Source: Leptospira noguchii serovar Panama str. CZ214
GTDB lineage: Bacteria; Spirochaetota; Leptospiria; Leptospirales; Leptospiraceae
Direction of reading: 5' to 3'
NCBI RefSeq assembly: GCF_000306255.2
Contig: NZ_AKWY02000020.1
Span: forward strand, 62,001-126,000
Length of the DNA: 64,000 nt
Part shown: positions 17,839 to 29,790 of the stretch, in pieces
How the letters are laid out: each line of letters opens with the position of its first letter
How positions within the stretch are numbered: position 1 is the first letter of the stretch
Program-made: the position numbers and the translations under genes
Notes under the pieces: generated by a model
What the model was told of the DNA's origin: nothing
Database searches by the model: none
Seen by the model: the letters and a program-made list of their open reading frames with translations, nothing else

Positions 17839-18726
17839 ATGAAACACCATTTTGGAGATTTCTTAGATAGAACTTACGGGCACTGGACAATGGTGCCTAA
17901 CGTAGAAAGACACAAATATCATCAAGACGATTGGTCTCAGGTTAGAAATTCGGTTTCAGTTGCAACCATTTACGGTAGCGATTTAAACTGGAAGTCAATC
18001 GGGGCTTTACCCAAACTAGAAGAACTTACACTCCATCAACCAAATAAAGAACAGTTAGATTTTATACCCACTCTTTGGGGACTCAAAAGATTAAGAATTA
18101 CTCATGCTCGCCCCAAGACGATTGACTTCCTAAGTAGACTTCAAAACATAGAAGAGCTAGTTTTAGAATACGTTTCCGGTTTTGAAAGTATGGGGCCGAT
18201 CGGAAAATTAAAAAATCTCAGGGCTCTACATATCGAAAACGTTCGAAGAGTAACTAACTTTTCCGGACTTAGCCTCGCCAAAGAACTTCGTTATCTCAGT
18301 ATTTACGGCACTTTAGATTGGAATCAGCCGATTGAGGGTTTTGATTTTCTTTTCGAATTAAAAAAATTAGAATGTTTTCATCTTGCATTTGTAAGATCAC
18401 TTGCAAAAACTCCGGCTTTAGAAGCCTTGGCACGTTTAAAAAATCTTAAAGAAATTTTTATACCTGATAACATTTTCGTTTTATTAGATTACGCTTTAGT
18501 AGAAGTAGGTTTACCTAATGTAAAAGGTTCCACTTTTCTACCTTTTGAAAAGTCCAAATCAAGCCTTGATATAAACGGAGAATGGTTCAATTTATTAGGC
18601 AAAAAAGCCGGAAGAATTAAAAGCACTTCTCCAAAAGCAAAAGAGAAATGTGAAGCACATTTAAAAGCCTACGAAGAAGCAAAACAAAATGCACGCAAAC
18701 TTTTAGGCAAATCCGCCACAAAATAA
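17839..18726 (+). CDS. leucine-rich-repeat-like protein of unknown function
   Basis: 295 residues without signal peptide. Residues about 45-200 show irregular leucine-rich repeat spacing: LPKLEELTLHQP, LWGLKRLRITHA, LQNIEELVLEYV, LKNLRALHIENV, AKELRYLSIYG, LKKLECFHLAF and LKNLKEIFIPD. These are the solvent-exposed strand segments of an LRR solenoid, roughly one per 21-25 residues. The C-terminal 60 residues are basic and helical (KAKEKCEAHLKAYEEAKQNARK). LRR proteins bind other proteins; the partner is unknown. It stands alone, about 590 bp after the M61 gene. Confidence 0.7.
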   Translation: MKHHFGDFLDRTYGHWTMVPNVERHKYHQDDWSQVRNSVSVATIYGSDLNWKSIGALPKLEELTLHQPNKEQLDFIPTLWGLKRLRITHARPKTIDFLSRLQNIEELVLEYVSGFESMGPIGKLKNLRALHIENVRRVTNFSGLSLAKELRYLSIYGTLDWNQPIEGFDFLFELKKLECFHLAFVRSLAKTPALEALARLKNLKEIFIPDNIFVLLDYALVEVGLPNVKGSTFLPFEKSKSSLDINGEWFNLLGKKAGRIKSTSPKAKEKCEAHLKAYEEAKQNARKLLGKSATK

Positions 18727-18906
18727 GACGGCAATAAAAGTCACTTTGTAAACATTATATTTTTTACAATTAGAAAAGTAGAAATTCGTTTTCTTCCCAA
18801 ACACATTCAAAAATAATGATATATTTAGCTCTGAACAACAAACTCGATATAAAAATTTATGGGCATTCAAAAAAGAAAAACTATAATCTTTTTACTAAAC
18901 GTTAAG

Positions 18907-19557
18907 TCATTTTAAAAGTTTAAACGCATGTGTCCAGGATTGAGATAAAAATCCGGGAATACACCAAAGAATACAAAGTGGTTCGATCGCTCTGGCCGCT
19001 TCTACCTTTCCCATGTCCTCCGTATCCCAGCCGAAAGTATCTAAAATTTCCTTCGCTTGTTTTTTAGAAGAATTTTCATTCCCACAAATAAACATACTCG
19101 GCCTACCACCTTCAAACTGAGGATTCACCATCAAACTACTTCCTACGGAACTAAAACATTTTACGAAATTAGCTTTAGGAGCTTGTTTTTGTAATCTTTC
19201 CATTAAAGATTCGTTATACGATGTAAAAAAATTTAGAACACCGTTTTGAGGGGGTATTTCCGAAATAGGATTGGTTGTGTCAATAATCGTTTTTCCGTTA
19301 AGAGAATTGATTCCAGCTAACGTTAGCACTTCGGAAGCCACACTCCCTTTAGAACACAATACTATAATTTCACCAAAGCTAGCTGCTTCCGAAAATGAAC
19401 CGATTGAAGCTCCTGTTCCCGTTTTTGCCAACCAATCTTTAAGTTTTTCAAAATCTCTCGTACCAATTTTCACTTCGGCTCCGTATTTCAAAAATCCATT
19501 TGCAAGAGTTTGACCAACAATTCCGGAACCTAAAATTCCTATTTTTTTACCTTTCAT
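18907..19557 (-). CDS. NADP oxidoreductase, F420-dependent-reductase-like (NpdG type)
   Basis: 216 residues with a Rossmann fold at the N-terminus: IGILGSGIVGQTLA holds the GxGxxG motif at 8-14, and GTRD at about 32-35 fits NADP binding. VVLCSKGS, a TNP segment and FNCF-like VKCFSSVGS follow, as in coenzyme F420H2:NADP oxidoreductase and related NAD-binding proteins. The lack of F420 synthesis evidence here makes a general NADP-binding reductase more likely than a true F420 enzyme. Single gene; the neighbours give no pathway. Confidence 0.75.
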   Translation of the reverse strand: MKGKKIGILGSGIVGQTLANGFLKYGAEVKIGTRDFEKLKDWLAKTGTGASIGSFSEAASFGEIIVLCSKGSVASEVLTLAGINSLNGKTIIDTTNPISEIPPQNGVLNFFTSYNESLMERLQKQAPKANFVKCFSSVGSSLMVNPQFEGGRPSMFICGNENSSKKQAKEILDTFGWDTEDMGKVEAARAIEPLCILWCIPGFLSQSWTHAFKLLK

Positions 19558-20333
19558 AAGCTTTCCTTTTTCATTCTATTTTGATTTATTATTTTCAAGG
19601 AATCACATAACAAAAAACTTATAGTATTCAATTCTATAAGATTAGTAAAACTCAAAATTTACTTCTCTAAAATAAAAATTCATTATTATTAACGTATGTT
19701 ATCGAACTTCAAATTCTTTTTGTTCTGAGTTTGTAAAAATAGATTTTTAACTTTTATAAGATCTGCAAAACTTATTTGGACAAAACCCTTTTTAGATTTA
19801 TAAAGGTTCCCAACAGTAATATCAAAAAAAATCTTCGATCACGTGGAACTATTAACTTTCATTCAAAACAAGTTCAGTATAAAAAAATCTGGGCGAATCC
19901 GGCGTTGCCGGACCGCGCTTTCAGCTCCGATCAATAAATTGAGGGTTTAATTGAAAACAAAATCTCTTTCTGAATTCAATTTATTGATCACGCCTCAATC
20001 GCTTTCGCATTGGATTATCGAAAACACGTTAATCGGCTCTTAGTCACAACATTTATTATGGGTACTAAAATTTATAGGAATCAATAACTATATCAAACTT
20101 ACGTTATTTAGATCTATAAAACAGAGTGTTCAAAGTCATAGTATTATATATAGGAATGAAAAACCATAAATTGGCACAAATACATCCATCGCCGTATAAA
20201 AACTAGAAATATAATTTCATCAGCTTTTAGAAAATTTTGTTTCTCCAAATATGGGAAACATTAATTCATTTTTTATGAATTAATAGAATTATTAATTTAG
20301 AAAATATTAATATCTCTTCTGAAGAGCCGATCG
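19558..20333. other. intergenic spacer holding a hairpin-type repeat
   Basis: No gene seen. Positions about 19893-20040 are a GC-richer repeat, listed separately. The rest is AT-rich without recognisable signals. Confidence 0.5.
19893..20042 (-). repeat. hairpin-type dispersed repeat (copy 1)
   Basis: A GC-rich head (GGCGTTGCCGGACCGCG) is followed by CAGCTCC and a perfect 14-bp inverted repeat (GATCAATAAATTGA at 19929-19942, complement at 19976-19989). A tail CGCCTCAATCGCTTTCGC follows. The same order, with changed stems, occurs at 22690-22850 on this strand and inverted at 58609-58815 and 60466-60640. Confidence 0.5.
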
Positions 20334-21353
20334 TCAACCGTTAGACCAGGTAATTCTGGCAATTGTACCCGAACGAAAAACAATGAATATAACATCCTTT
20401 TGAACGACCATTTCTAAAACGTGATGAATGATTTGATTCGAAAAATTGGGATGACCTTCTATATCTGGGAATACAAGAACCGGACCTGATTTTAATTCCC
20501 CGTTTTCCGCAAATACACACACTAAACTTTGTTCAAAACTTTTGTTAGATACTATCGCCCAAATTCGATTGGACTCATCCACGTCAAATGTTCTGACAAA
20601 ACGATTATTCAACACAGAACCGGATATTTCGAATTTTTTTCCCACTTCGTTTAACAAATGAAAAGCCGAAGACACGTGATATTCAGTTTCACAAACGATC
20701 CAGGGAGTATGGGAAACGAATTTCCACTTTGAATTTTTAATCTTTTGTTTGAATATACCTCTGGGAGATTTAAAATCTGAAACGTTAAAAACAAATAATT
20801 CTTCGTCTCCGGTAAAAATTATGGAATCGTTATGAATGGCCGCATCTACAATCCAGGTGCTATTAAATCCATCGTTAGCTATAACCTTATCTTCTTTATG
20901 CGATAAAATATCATGCAAACGGAATTGTTTTTTGCTCTTATATTCCGTATTATCATAATAGTTTGAATAATAAAATATAAGATTTTCCTTAAGAACCGCC
21001 AAGGCCCACCCTTTTCCACCTTGATAAGAGTTTTCGAGAGATAAAATCCCTTCTGCAGAAAGTTTGAATTTTAGATAACCTTCTTCATAATAAATTAGAA
21101 TATCTTGATTTTCAGAAATATAGATGTGTGGTTTTCGGATATTTTTTTCCGTAATTGGGATGGTCGACACTTTCTGGACCTGATTGGAAGAAATTCTCCA
21201 AACGGACACGGCTTTAGTGCTTAACGTTCCACCGTGTAAAACGATAAAAAAGTCTTTTTCCTTTGATACCTTACAAGCTTGAATATCCGGCTCGTCGATT
21301 CCGTCTTTGAACGAATTGAGTATTTCGATAGATTGAATTTTTACTGAGTCCAT
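20334..21353 (-). CDS. hypothetical protein, probably all-beta (propeller-like)
   Basis: 339 residues with no signal peptide or membrane helix. It is a run of short beta strands with repeating pattern (FFIVLHGGTL, HIYISENQDILIYYEEG, IIFTGDEELFVFNVSDF, WIVCETEYHVSSAFHLL, RIWAIVSNKSF, VIFIVFRSGTIARITW). This suggests a WD40/YVTN-like beta propeller of about six or seven blades. No catalytic motif is seen and I do not recognise the family. It is about 300 bp upstream of nothing obvious on its strand (the desaturase starts at 22481 and ends at 21660), so it may be monocistronic. Confidence 0.6.
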   Translation of the reverse strand: MDSVKIQSIEILNSFKDGIDEPDIQACKVSKEKDFFIVLHGGTLSTKAVSVWRISSNQVQKVSTIPITEKNIRKPHIYISENQDILIYYEEGYLKFKLSAEGILSLENSYQGGKGWALAVLKENLIFYYSNYYDNTEYKSKKQFRLHDILSHKEDKVIANDGFNSTWIVDAAIHNDSIIFTGDEELFVFNVSDFKSPRGIFKQKIKNSKWKFVSHTPWIVCETEYHVSSAFHLLNEVGKKFEISGSVLNNRFVRTFDVDESNRIWAIVSNKSFEQSLVCVFAENGELKSGPVLVFPDIEGHPNFSNQIIHHVLEMVVQKDVIFIVFRSGTIARITWSNG

Positions 21354-21659
21354 AATGTTTTTCTATCTTCGTTTTTGAACATTTTCAAATTGTAATCATT
21401 TGTTTAAATTAGAACGAAAAATTTCATTGAGTTTAAATCCCAAAGAAATTAGAGCATTCACTGCGATCCTTAGAAAACATCATCAGTTTTTATTCGCCAA
21501 GATTTTCTTAAGCCAAATTCGCATTAAACTAAACCAGAAATTGCTAATTCAAGTTTTACACAAATAAAAGAGAAACAAATCATAATCTCAGAATATAAAA
21601 AATATATGATTGAATCTCTTTATTTGGAAAATATTACACAAATTCCACCTAATATATAA
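21354..21659. other. intergenic spacer
   Basis: AT-rich, no gene, repeat or hairpin that I can support. Confidence 0.45.
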
Positions 21660-22481
21660 TTAGGCGGCGACCGTAGAAGCGGATGTGTGTTCCACAAGAA
21701 CTTCCGAACCTCGGAGTATTTTTTTCCCTTTTTCGGTCCAAACTGCTCTTTGGATTTTAATAATTTTTAAAAGATGTAAAATTTTCATAATTTGATAAGT
21801 AAAATCCAATTCGAACCAACGAAACGCGAAGTTCGGAGAATTTGGATGAGCGTGATGATTGTTTTGGTATAATTCTCCTGCGATCATAAAATCCACAAAT
21901 AAAGTATTCTTAGAGTTGTCCGGATTTTTTTTATGATTTCTATATCCATACATATGACCACACCAGTTAACGATTGCTCCGTGTAACGGCCCCATGAGCC
22001 AATGAATCGGCAAAAGTAGATACCAAGCATATTGCCCTTCAGGGACAAAATAAAAATAAAATAAAGTATAAAGTGTTCCACAAAAAAGTCTAAAAGTCCA
22101 AGAATTACTGAGAACGTCAATTGCAGGCCATTCGGGATAATTTCCTTTAAACTCTTTCTCAACGCTTGCTGTTTCTTCTAAAATCGATTCATAATTGAGC
22201 GCAGTTTTCCACATCATATCCAAAAAACCTTTAGAGGTTACAGGAGAATGCGGGTCCTTACCTGTATCGCTATAAGCATGATGTTGTCTGTGCATAATCG
22301 CATAAGCGCGTGGGTTTAAAAAAGAAGAACCTTGGGCTACACAAGTAAAAATATAAAAAAACTTCTCCCAGAATTTGTTCATTTTAAACATTGCGTGTGC
22401 TGCATATCTATGAAGAAAAAACGATTGAGCAAAAGCGGATAAAAACCAGTGCCCAATGAAAAAAGATAGAATGATTCCCAT
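21660..22481 (-). CDS. membrane fatty acid (acyl-CoA/acyl-lipid) desaturase
   Basis: 273 residues. This di-iron membrane desaturase introduces a double bond into an acyl chain. Histidine boxes are HRYAAH (24-29), HRQHH (64-68) and a third box [11 protein letters not shown] with His209/His210. An extra His is at 176 (NWCGHMYG), as in delta-9 desaturases. In the third box the first His of the usual HNNHH is Gln, a variant I believe exists in some bacterial subfamilies. Hydrophobic segments near 3-22, 40-55, 133-147 and 150-168 anchor it. Leptospira makes unsaturated fatty acids, so a role in membrane fluidity is likely. The first residues include a hydrophobic helix, so no start correction is needed. 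Confidence 0.88.
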   Translation of the reverse strand: MGIILSFFIGHWFLSAFAQSFFLHRYAAHAMFKMNKFWEKFFYIFTCVAQGSSFLNPRAYAIMHRQHHAYSDTGKDPHSPVTSKGFLDMMWKTALNYESILEETASVEKEFKGNYPEWPAIDVLSNSWTFRLFCGTLYTLFYFYFVPEGQYAWYLLLPIHWLMGPLHGAIVNWCGHMYGYRNHKKNPDNSKNTLFVDFMIAGELYQNNHHAHPNSPNFAFRWFELDFTYQIMKILHLLKIIKIQRAVWTEKGKKILRGSEVLVEHTSASTVAA

Positions 22482-22689
22482 TTGGTATTAACTCCTATTG
22501 AATAAATAGAGACTATTGATGGAATAAGGTTGCGAATTATTTCGAAAAAAGAGAGTTTTTTTACTTATTTTTTCGAAAAATCAAAAACTCGATACTTTCA
22601 CTTGAACAACTATCTGATGATTCTCTGTAATTTTTCTTTAAAACATGGGATTATCTGCATGAAAAAACAATGAAACGTTAGAAAAAATA

Positions 22690-22850
22690 TGGGCGCTCCT
22701 GCGCTTTTATAAATCGTAAAATGAGACGGCAGCGTAAAAGGCGCAGGCCAGGCTCTCAGCTCTGGTCAAGTTATTGTAATCATAATATGTGAATACATTT
22801 TATAATTCTTAAATCTCAATAACTTGACCTCGCATCGATCCCTAGCGCTT
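22690..22850 (-). repeat. hairpin-type dispersed repeat (copy 2)
   Basis: GC-richer head (GGGCGCTCCTGCGC, later GGCGCAGGCCAGG) then CTCAGCTCTG and a perfect 13-bp inverted repeat (GGTCAAGTTATTG at 22764-22776, complement at 22817-22829), then CGCATCGATCCCTAGCGC. Same organisation as copy 1 at 19893, but with a different stem sequence, so the pairing is kept while the bases change. Confidence 0.5.
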
Positions 22851-22920
22851 TAAATGATCAATTTTATCGGAATCAATAACTACTTACTACTTAGACTCAT
22901 GAAAATATTACTAAAAATTC

Positions 22921-23035
22921 CAGATCGATTTTACCAAAGATATGACGTTTTCAATAAATTGTATTTAACTTCAATTGTTGACTTTTAAGGAGATCTCACA
23001 TTTTAAGTTTTGAAATAAGTAGTACACATTCCTTA
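22921..23035 (+). repeat. dispersed repeat, left member of a pair
   Basis: Starts AGATCGATTTTACCAAAGATA and resembles 41101-41215 over about 115 bp with scattered differences (shared GTTTTCAA, TTGTTGA, AAGG-GAT, ACATT, TTTGAAA blocks). Non-coding in both places. Confidence 0.5.
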
Positions 23036-23254
23036 CCGAATCTCATAATCTTCACGTAGTCGACCCAATCCCTCTACTCAGAACTCAATAGAAAATACCC
23101 AAACATTCATTCTGAAACAGGATTCTGTGATAAAATTCAAAGTACTCAATTTTATAGAGATTACGAGAACCGAAATAATAGGTTGCCAAAATTCCTGCTT
23201 CTAAACGAGCAATTCAACTACAAATATTAAAGGTGATACAGTAAAAGCCATCTT

Positions 23255-23285
<31 letters not shown>

Positions 23286-23812
23286 GTCTAATTTATTCCT
23301 AAGATATTTTTGAGATGGCTTGTAGTAAAAATTTTGAAGGCACAAAATGAGCTTTTTTATGAAAAAGTTCATTTCGGTTTAAAATTCCTCTAAACTTAAA
23401 ACGTATCAAAACATAATTTCCAATAAAACAAATCTATTCGATTTTTAATTTCTTAGTTTACTTATATCACCCCTTAAAAGACATGGCTAATAGAGCCCTT
23501 TCTTAAGGAACGGTTTTAGTGCTTTGCAAGATCCAAATGATTCACAAGTTATAGAAGGCTATTCGTATTATGTGATTTTGCCACATTTAAGTAAAATTTG
23601 GATTTTGCAAAGAATGCTGCGACTGCTCCTTTCGACACCTTGTAATTGTAAATCGATTCTTAAATTATATATTTCACTCCTTATAATATAACTGAAAATA
23701 CGACCAAAATGAAAAAGATGAACAAGTTAGAAAAAAAAGGAAATCAAATTTAGAAGTTTCCTATTTGAAGATTCAACATTCGAATCCCATAATATTAGAG
23801 AGTTTATCTTTT

Positions 23813-25036
23813 ATGAATACTTACATTGAAAGTTTTTTGAACCGTGTATATAGTTCTAAAATTCTATCGAATTTTGAAGATAGGATTTTTTTAAAGTCTT
23901 CCTTACAAAAATGGATTGAGAAAAATATTTTTTCTACGTTTCTGATTTTCTTCGGCCTTTATTTAATGATCTGGAATCGAACCATTCCAGAAATTTTGAT
24001 GTCGGAAGATTTATATAAATTCAAATTGATTTCCATAATTTGCGGAATTTCAATTTATTCCTTTTTATTGCTTAGACTTATTATACTCGGAATTTTCGAA
24101 ATACAAATATCCTACCATTATATCTTTAAAAACGCGATAACCGCAATCATTCTTTCTTTTGCATTTCTAATGTATTTTGAAAAACCATTTTCCATGATGA
24201 TAACGGGAGAACTTTGCTGTTTCGGGATCTGTATTTATACTTTATTAGAATCAGGTTACCTAATTTGTTCTCGTCCCTATAAAAAAGAATATTATTTTTT
24301 ATTTCCTATCTTGGGAGGAATAGGATTTGGAATTCTGGGAAATTTTATCGGAACCGCTTTTTATAATATCGAGTGGAACAGTATTTCATACTATTTTTAT
24401 GCGTTTTTTATTTTTACTCTTTATCTTTTAAAAAGAAGAATAAAGACCCAAAATGAAGGAGCAACTTTGCAAGACTCAGTATTAAGTTTAAATTCAGAAA
24501 CTCAAGAAATCATAGAACAACCGTATTCTATGTTGGAAGATGAAATATTGGAACTTGTAGAACCCTTAGAAGAAAAAAATCTTCTCAAGGAAGACGATCT
24601 AAAACGGGCAGAAGAAAGAATTAACGGCTTTATTCGGGAGAAACTTTATGCGGATGATAGTATTCGTTTGATCGATCTTTCTGCCTATTTGGGAGTCAGC
24701 TTACACCAAGCTTCTTTTTATCTGAATAAATATAAAAATATGGGATTTTCGGATTTTATAAATCAAAATAGAATGAACGACGCAATCCGACTTCTTGTAG
24801 AAAAAAGAAATATGAATCTATTAGAGATTGCTTTTGAATGTGGATTTAATTCTTATACATCTTTTCATAGAGCTTGCAAAAAATGGACCGGACACTCTCC
24901 CAAAGGACTCAGAAGAAATACTATCCAATCAAATGTATCTAATTATGAACATTTCACAATATCTACAGATTCACAAAAGATTGAAATTCTAAACAAAAAT
25001 TCAGAATCGAATGAGTTAGATAACACAGTAGTATAA
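23813..25036 (+). CDS. AraC-family regulator with membrane-embedded N-terminal domain (paralogue 3)
   Basis: About 407 residues from the ATG at 23813; the frame is open to a TTG at 23765 and neither start has a strong ribosome site. About six or seven hydrophobic helices fill residues 40-215 (for example [26 protein letters not shown]). After a charged linker comes an AraC domain with [22 protein letters not shown] and [20 protein letters not shown], ending GHSPKGLRR. The DNA-binding part is very like that of 2272-3417. About 35 extra C-terminal residues, rich in Asn and Ser, are unique to this copy. It is isolated between two long spacers, so it probably controls distant genes. Confidence 0.83.
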   Translation: MNTYIESFLNRVYSSKILSNFEDRIFLKSSLQKWIEKNIFSTFLIFFGLYLMIWNRTIPEILMSEDLYKFKLISIICGISIYSFLLLRLIILGIFEIQISYHYIFKNAITAIILSFAFLMYFEKPFSMMITGELCCFGICIYTLLESGYLICSRPYKKEYYFLFPILGGIGFGILGNFIGTAFYNIEWNSISYYFYAFFIFTLYLLKRRIKTQNEGATLQDSVLSLNSETQEIIEQPYSMLEDEILELVEPLEEKNLLKEDDLKRAEERINGFIREKLYADDSIRLIDLSAYLGVSLHQASFYLNKYKNMGFSDFINQNRMNDAIRLLVEKRNMNLLEIAFECGFNSYTSFHRACKKWTGHSPKGLRRNTIQSNVSNYEHFTISTDSQKIEILNKNSESNELDNTVV

Positions 25037-25280
25037 ATATATCGATTCAATTTAAAACTTTATTTTATAGACCCCATAAGATTATAAGTTGGGGATTTGC
25101 CTTAAAGTTTACTCATCTTATCTAGCGTTCTATAAGAACCAGTTAAACTTTAAAAAAAATACGGGAGCCGAATTTTAGGCACTCAACTTTATAGTTTTGA
25201 GCATCTATAAGTTCAAATTATTAATCACTGAACTTTATAAAATTAAATTTTCTCGTAAAAAAGTAAGATTGTTTTTATAT

Positions 25281-25352
25281 TAGAGTAATTGAAAAATTAA
25301 TCCCATTTGTTTCTTGATTTCTAAAGATTAAAAATAGAGTTGTTGAAAAATT
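25281..25352 (+). repeat. truncated MITE-like ends
   Basis: Two left-end fragments of the family lie 54 bp apart, in opposite internal orientation: the first is followed by a CTCCAT-side-like sequence, the second by the CATAGTGG side. Neither has its partner end. They may be remnants of nested or recombined copies. Confidence 0.4.
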
Positions 25353-25466
25353 TCATAGTGGAAATGGTGATTAGTAATAATGCTTCAATTTTCCATTTCA
25401 ATGCAATGGAAACATTAAAACCATCTCTAAATTGAAACGAAAAAAAATCTACCTGGCTAATGAATG

Positions 25467-25517
<51 letters not shown>

Positions 25518-25877
25518 ATTAATAATTCGCAAATTCCTATAAATTCGCGCTAATTTTATTTATAATTAAGTATAAAGAAATTTTAGTTTTATATCTCCCC
25601 TAGTTATAAACTGAAATCAATATTTGAAAGATTGATCGATAAAAACACTTCCATCCAATCACTTGTTTGAATCGAAAAATATACTATAAATTTTATTTAA
25701 TCAGGTCTGCTACTATGTTTAATTTTAAATCATATTCAAAAGGTATGTAATACTTATTTATAGTAAGGAAAGGAATTAATTTATTAGTAAATTCGAATCT
25801 ACTAAAATTATTTTATTAAAGAAATTGCAGGTAGTTTTATTATAAGTTTTATCTTGAAAAAAGAAATCTTAAAATTA

Positions 25878-25947
<70 letters not shown>

Positions 25948-26036
25948 TCTATTATCATAACTTATTCTCAAAAAGAGATCTCTTCAAAATATAAGATGAA
26001 TAAAATTATATTGTATTATTCAATATTTACTTCATT

Positions 26037-26438
26037 TTAAAATTCAAATTGTTGAATTAAAGAATCTAACTCCAAAGCCTTTCCTATTTCGTTAAAATTC
26101 ATCACTGGTTTGACATCTTTTAACTGATTATAATTCATAATCCAATTATAAATCTTTTGATCTTCTGTTATAATAAAGTATCTAGTAAATTTTTCGGAAA
26201 TCACATATAAAATTCCTGTAAAAGCCCGCACAAACTCAGAATTTAGATTTGTTACTTTTCTGATATCTAATACTAATATACCTTCCATTTCATAAAGAAT
26301 AGAACTCAATTTAGCAGACATTCCCTTTAAAGTTTCATAATTAACTATACCTGTAAATTCGATCACTAAAAGTTTATAACGAATTGTATTGACTTGTATT
26401 TCTTTTGATTGGTGTTCAATCGCTATAGCTTGGTTCAT
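26037..26438 (-). CDS. STAS-domain-like protein
   Basis: 133 residues. The central segment [29 protein letters not shown] matches the STAS pattern of strand-loop-helix with a conserved Asp-Ser-Glu-like site (here [12 protein letters not shown], where anti-anti-sigma factors have a phosphorylatable Ser). The strand [13 protein letters not shown] precedes and [14 protein letters not shown] follows. STAS proteins switch partners by phosphorylation or bind nucleotides. This may be a degenerate anti-sigma-factor antagonist. AGGA sits 7 nt before the ATG. It lies upstream of the c-di-GMP block on the same strand but is separated by 1.1 kb, so it is an independent unit. Confidence 0.6.
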   Translation of the reverse strand: MNQAIAIEHQSKEIQVNTIRYKLLVIEFTGIVNYETLKGMSAKLSSILYEMEGILVLDIRKVTNLNSEFVRAFTGILYVISEKFTRYFIITEDQKIYNWIMNYNQLKDVKPVMNFNEIGKALELDSLIQQFEF

Positions 26439-27547
26439 TTTTCCTAACTCCCACCCAAAGGTCTTTGAAGAAATACTCTTTATACTATTTCTAAAAAATA
26501 TATACCTTTGTAAGAAACAAAGCTTTGCAGCTTATAGTATGGATTATGAAATTTAAATACATATTCTTGTATATCGATTCAGACCAACGTTATTTTTGTA
26601 ACTTTAATTGTTTATATATTTTAATTTATAATATGATTCAAAATCTAATTCAAAAAATCTCCAACCTATAAAATGAATCAACTTGCCGTCACCAAACGAC
26701 GATTTTGTGCAGAATTAAATCTTTTGGATTTTTATAGAGGTTTTCTAAATTTAACTATCAGAAAAATTAAAATCATTTATTTTTTATAGTATAATTCAAA
26801 TTTGGCGCAAAGAGTTTCATTAATATAAAAAATGGGTTTGGTTTTCTTACACTAAATCTATCTAATCATAGTTTATAGAGAATAAACCAGGTTTGTTTAA
26901 GTTAAATAACACAAATTTAGCTATAATTCATTTTTCTGAAAAGAGCTTCTTTGGCCACCACCTTACGATTGTTTGACGGATATTTAGACAAATACCTGTT
27001 TTTTTACTACTAAAAACTGAGATATAAACTCTAATCAATTTCTATAGGTAAATAAAAGAGAAATTACAATATCTATAAAAATTTTAAAATAAATCTCCAA
27101 TTAAAAAATAAAATTTTGGATATTTATTTATAAAGTTTTGAGTAGTATTGCAAATCACAATTTTACGAACAAATTCTAAATTTGTGAGAATTTATACCTT
27201 ATAGAAAATTTTTCCTTATTAGAGTTTGTTGAAAAATTAATTCTCCATCCGTTTCTGTTTTATGGAAACAGTAATTAAAACAGTTTTGTTAATCGTCACT
27301 ATGGAATTTTTCAACAACTCTATTTTCTTACGCTACATTCATGTTAAATAGTTCACCTATTTTAGAACCTATCTGTAAAGTTCAGCCCAGTTGATTCTAA
27401 AAATCTTAACCCATTCGTTCCTTCAACAAAATGTATGAATTCCTACAAAGTTACGTCGTGTTATATGGTTTGTCGTTTTTTGGTATTCTTTTATATTATA
27501 ATTTCTGTATGAATGAATTCCTACATTTTTTTGCGAAACTCAAGACA
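26439..27547. other. 1.1-kb spacer
   Basis: No supported gene. The only recognised item is the MITE-like element at 27220-27322. The rest is AT-rich. Confidence 0.5.
27220..27322 (+). mobile_element. MITE-like element with inverted ends (copy B, complete)
   Basis: 103 bp. Left end TAGAGTTTGTTGAAAAATT (one extra T), right end AATTTTTCAACAACTCTA. Interior: CTCCATCCGTTTC, ATGGAAACAG, AAAACAGTTTTGTTAATCG, CTATGGAA. It corresponds to the reverse complement of the copies at 53634 and 58398. Confidence 0.65.
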
Positions 27548-29272
<1,725 letters not shown>

Positions 29273-29790
29273 AATGGTTCATCTTTATTTTAAATTTCAT
29301 CCTTTCATTTTACAGTGCGCCCAAAGACCTATTGTAACTTTATCAAAAAGACCAAATTAGGTATCCTGCTACGCTCGATTTCGACTAGTTCTACCCCTGT
29401 GATGACTCTCATAAAGAGTGATCAAATTGAGTTCCACAATTTCCGCAAAGAGTGTTGTGGCATTGAGTTTTTGGAACAGATTTCTTAGTAAAAATAGAAT
29501 GATCCAACAATTTTGATTTTAAACTAAATACTTTTCTTTCTTCAAATTCAGAATTCTATGATCGTGCCAACTATTACATCTAATTACTCAATCTTTACAA
29601 TATGGAAGTTTCTATCAACTAACATTGATTTTAAAAATTCTTTTTTAATCAATCGTGTATTAAAAACTTAGAATATTTTTAATTTGGATTTAAAATTAAA
29701 AAGGAATTCACTGCTTTAATTTTTTGTAGAGTTATAATTTGAATTGAGAAAATAAATTCTAAACGTCCAAAGTATTTAAATTAGATTTAG
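29273..29790. other. intergenic spacer
   Basis: No gene seen. A slightly GC-richer stretch at 29365-29465 has short inverted repeats (ACTCT/AGAGT) but nothing I can name. Confidence 0.45.
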
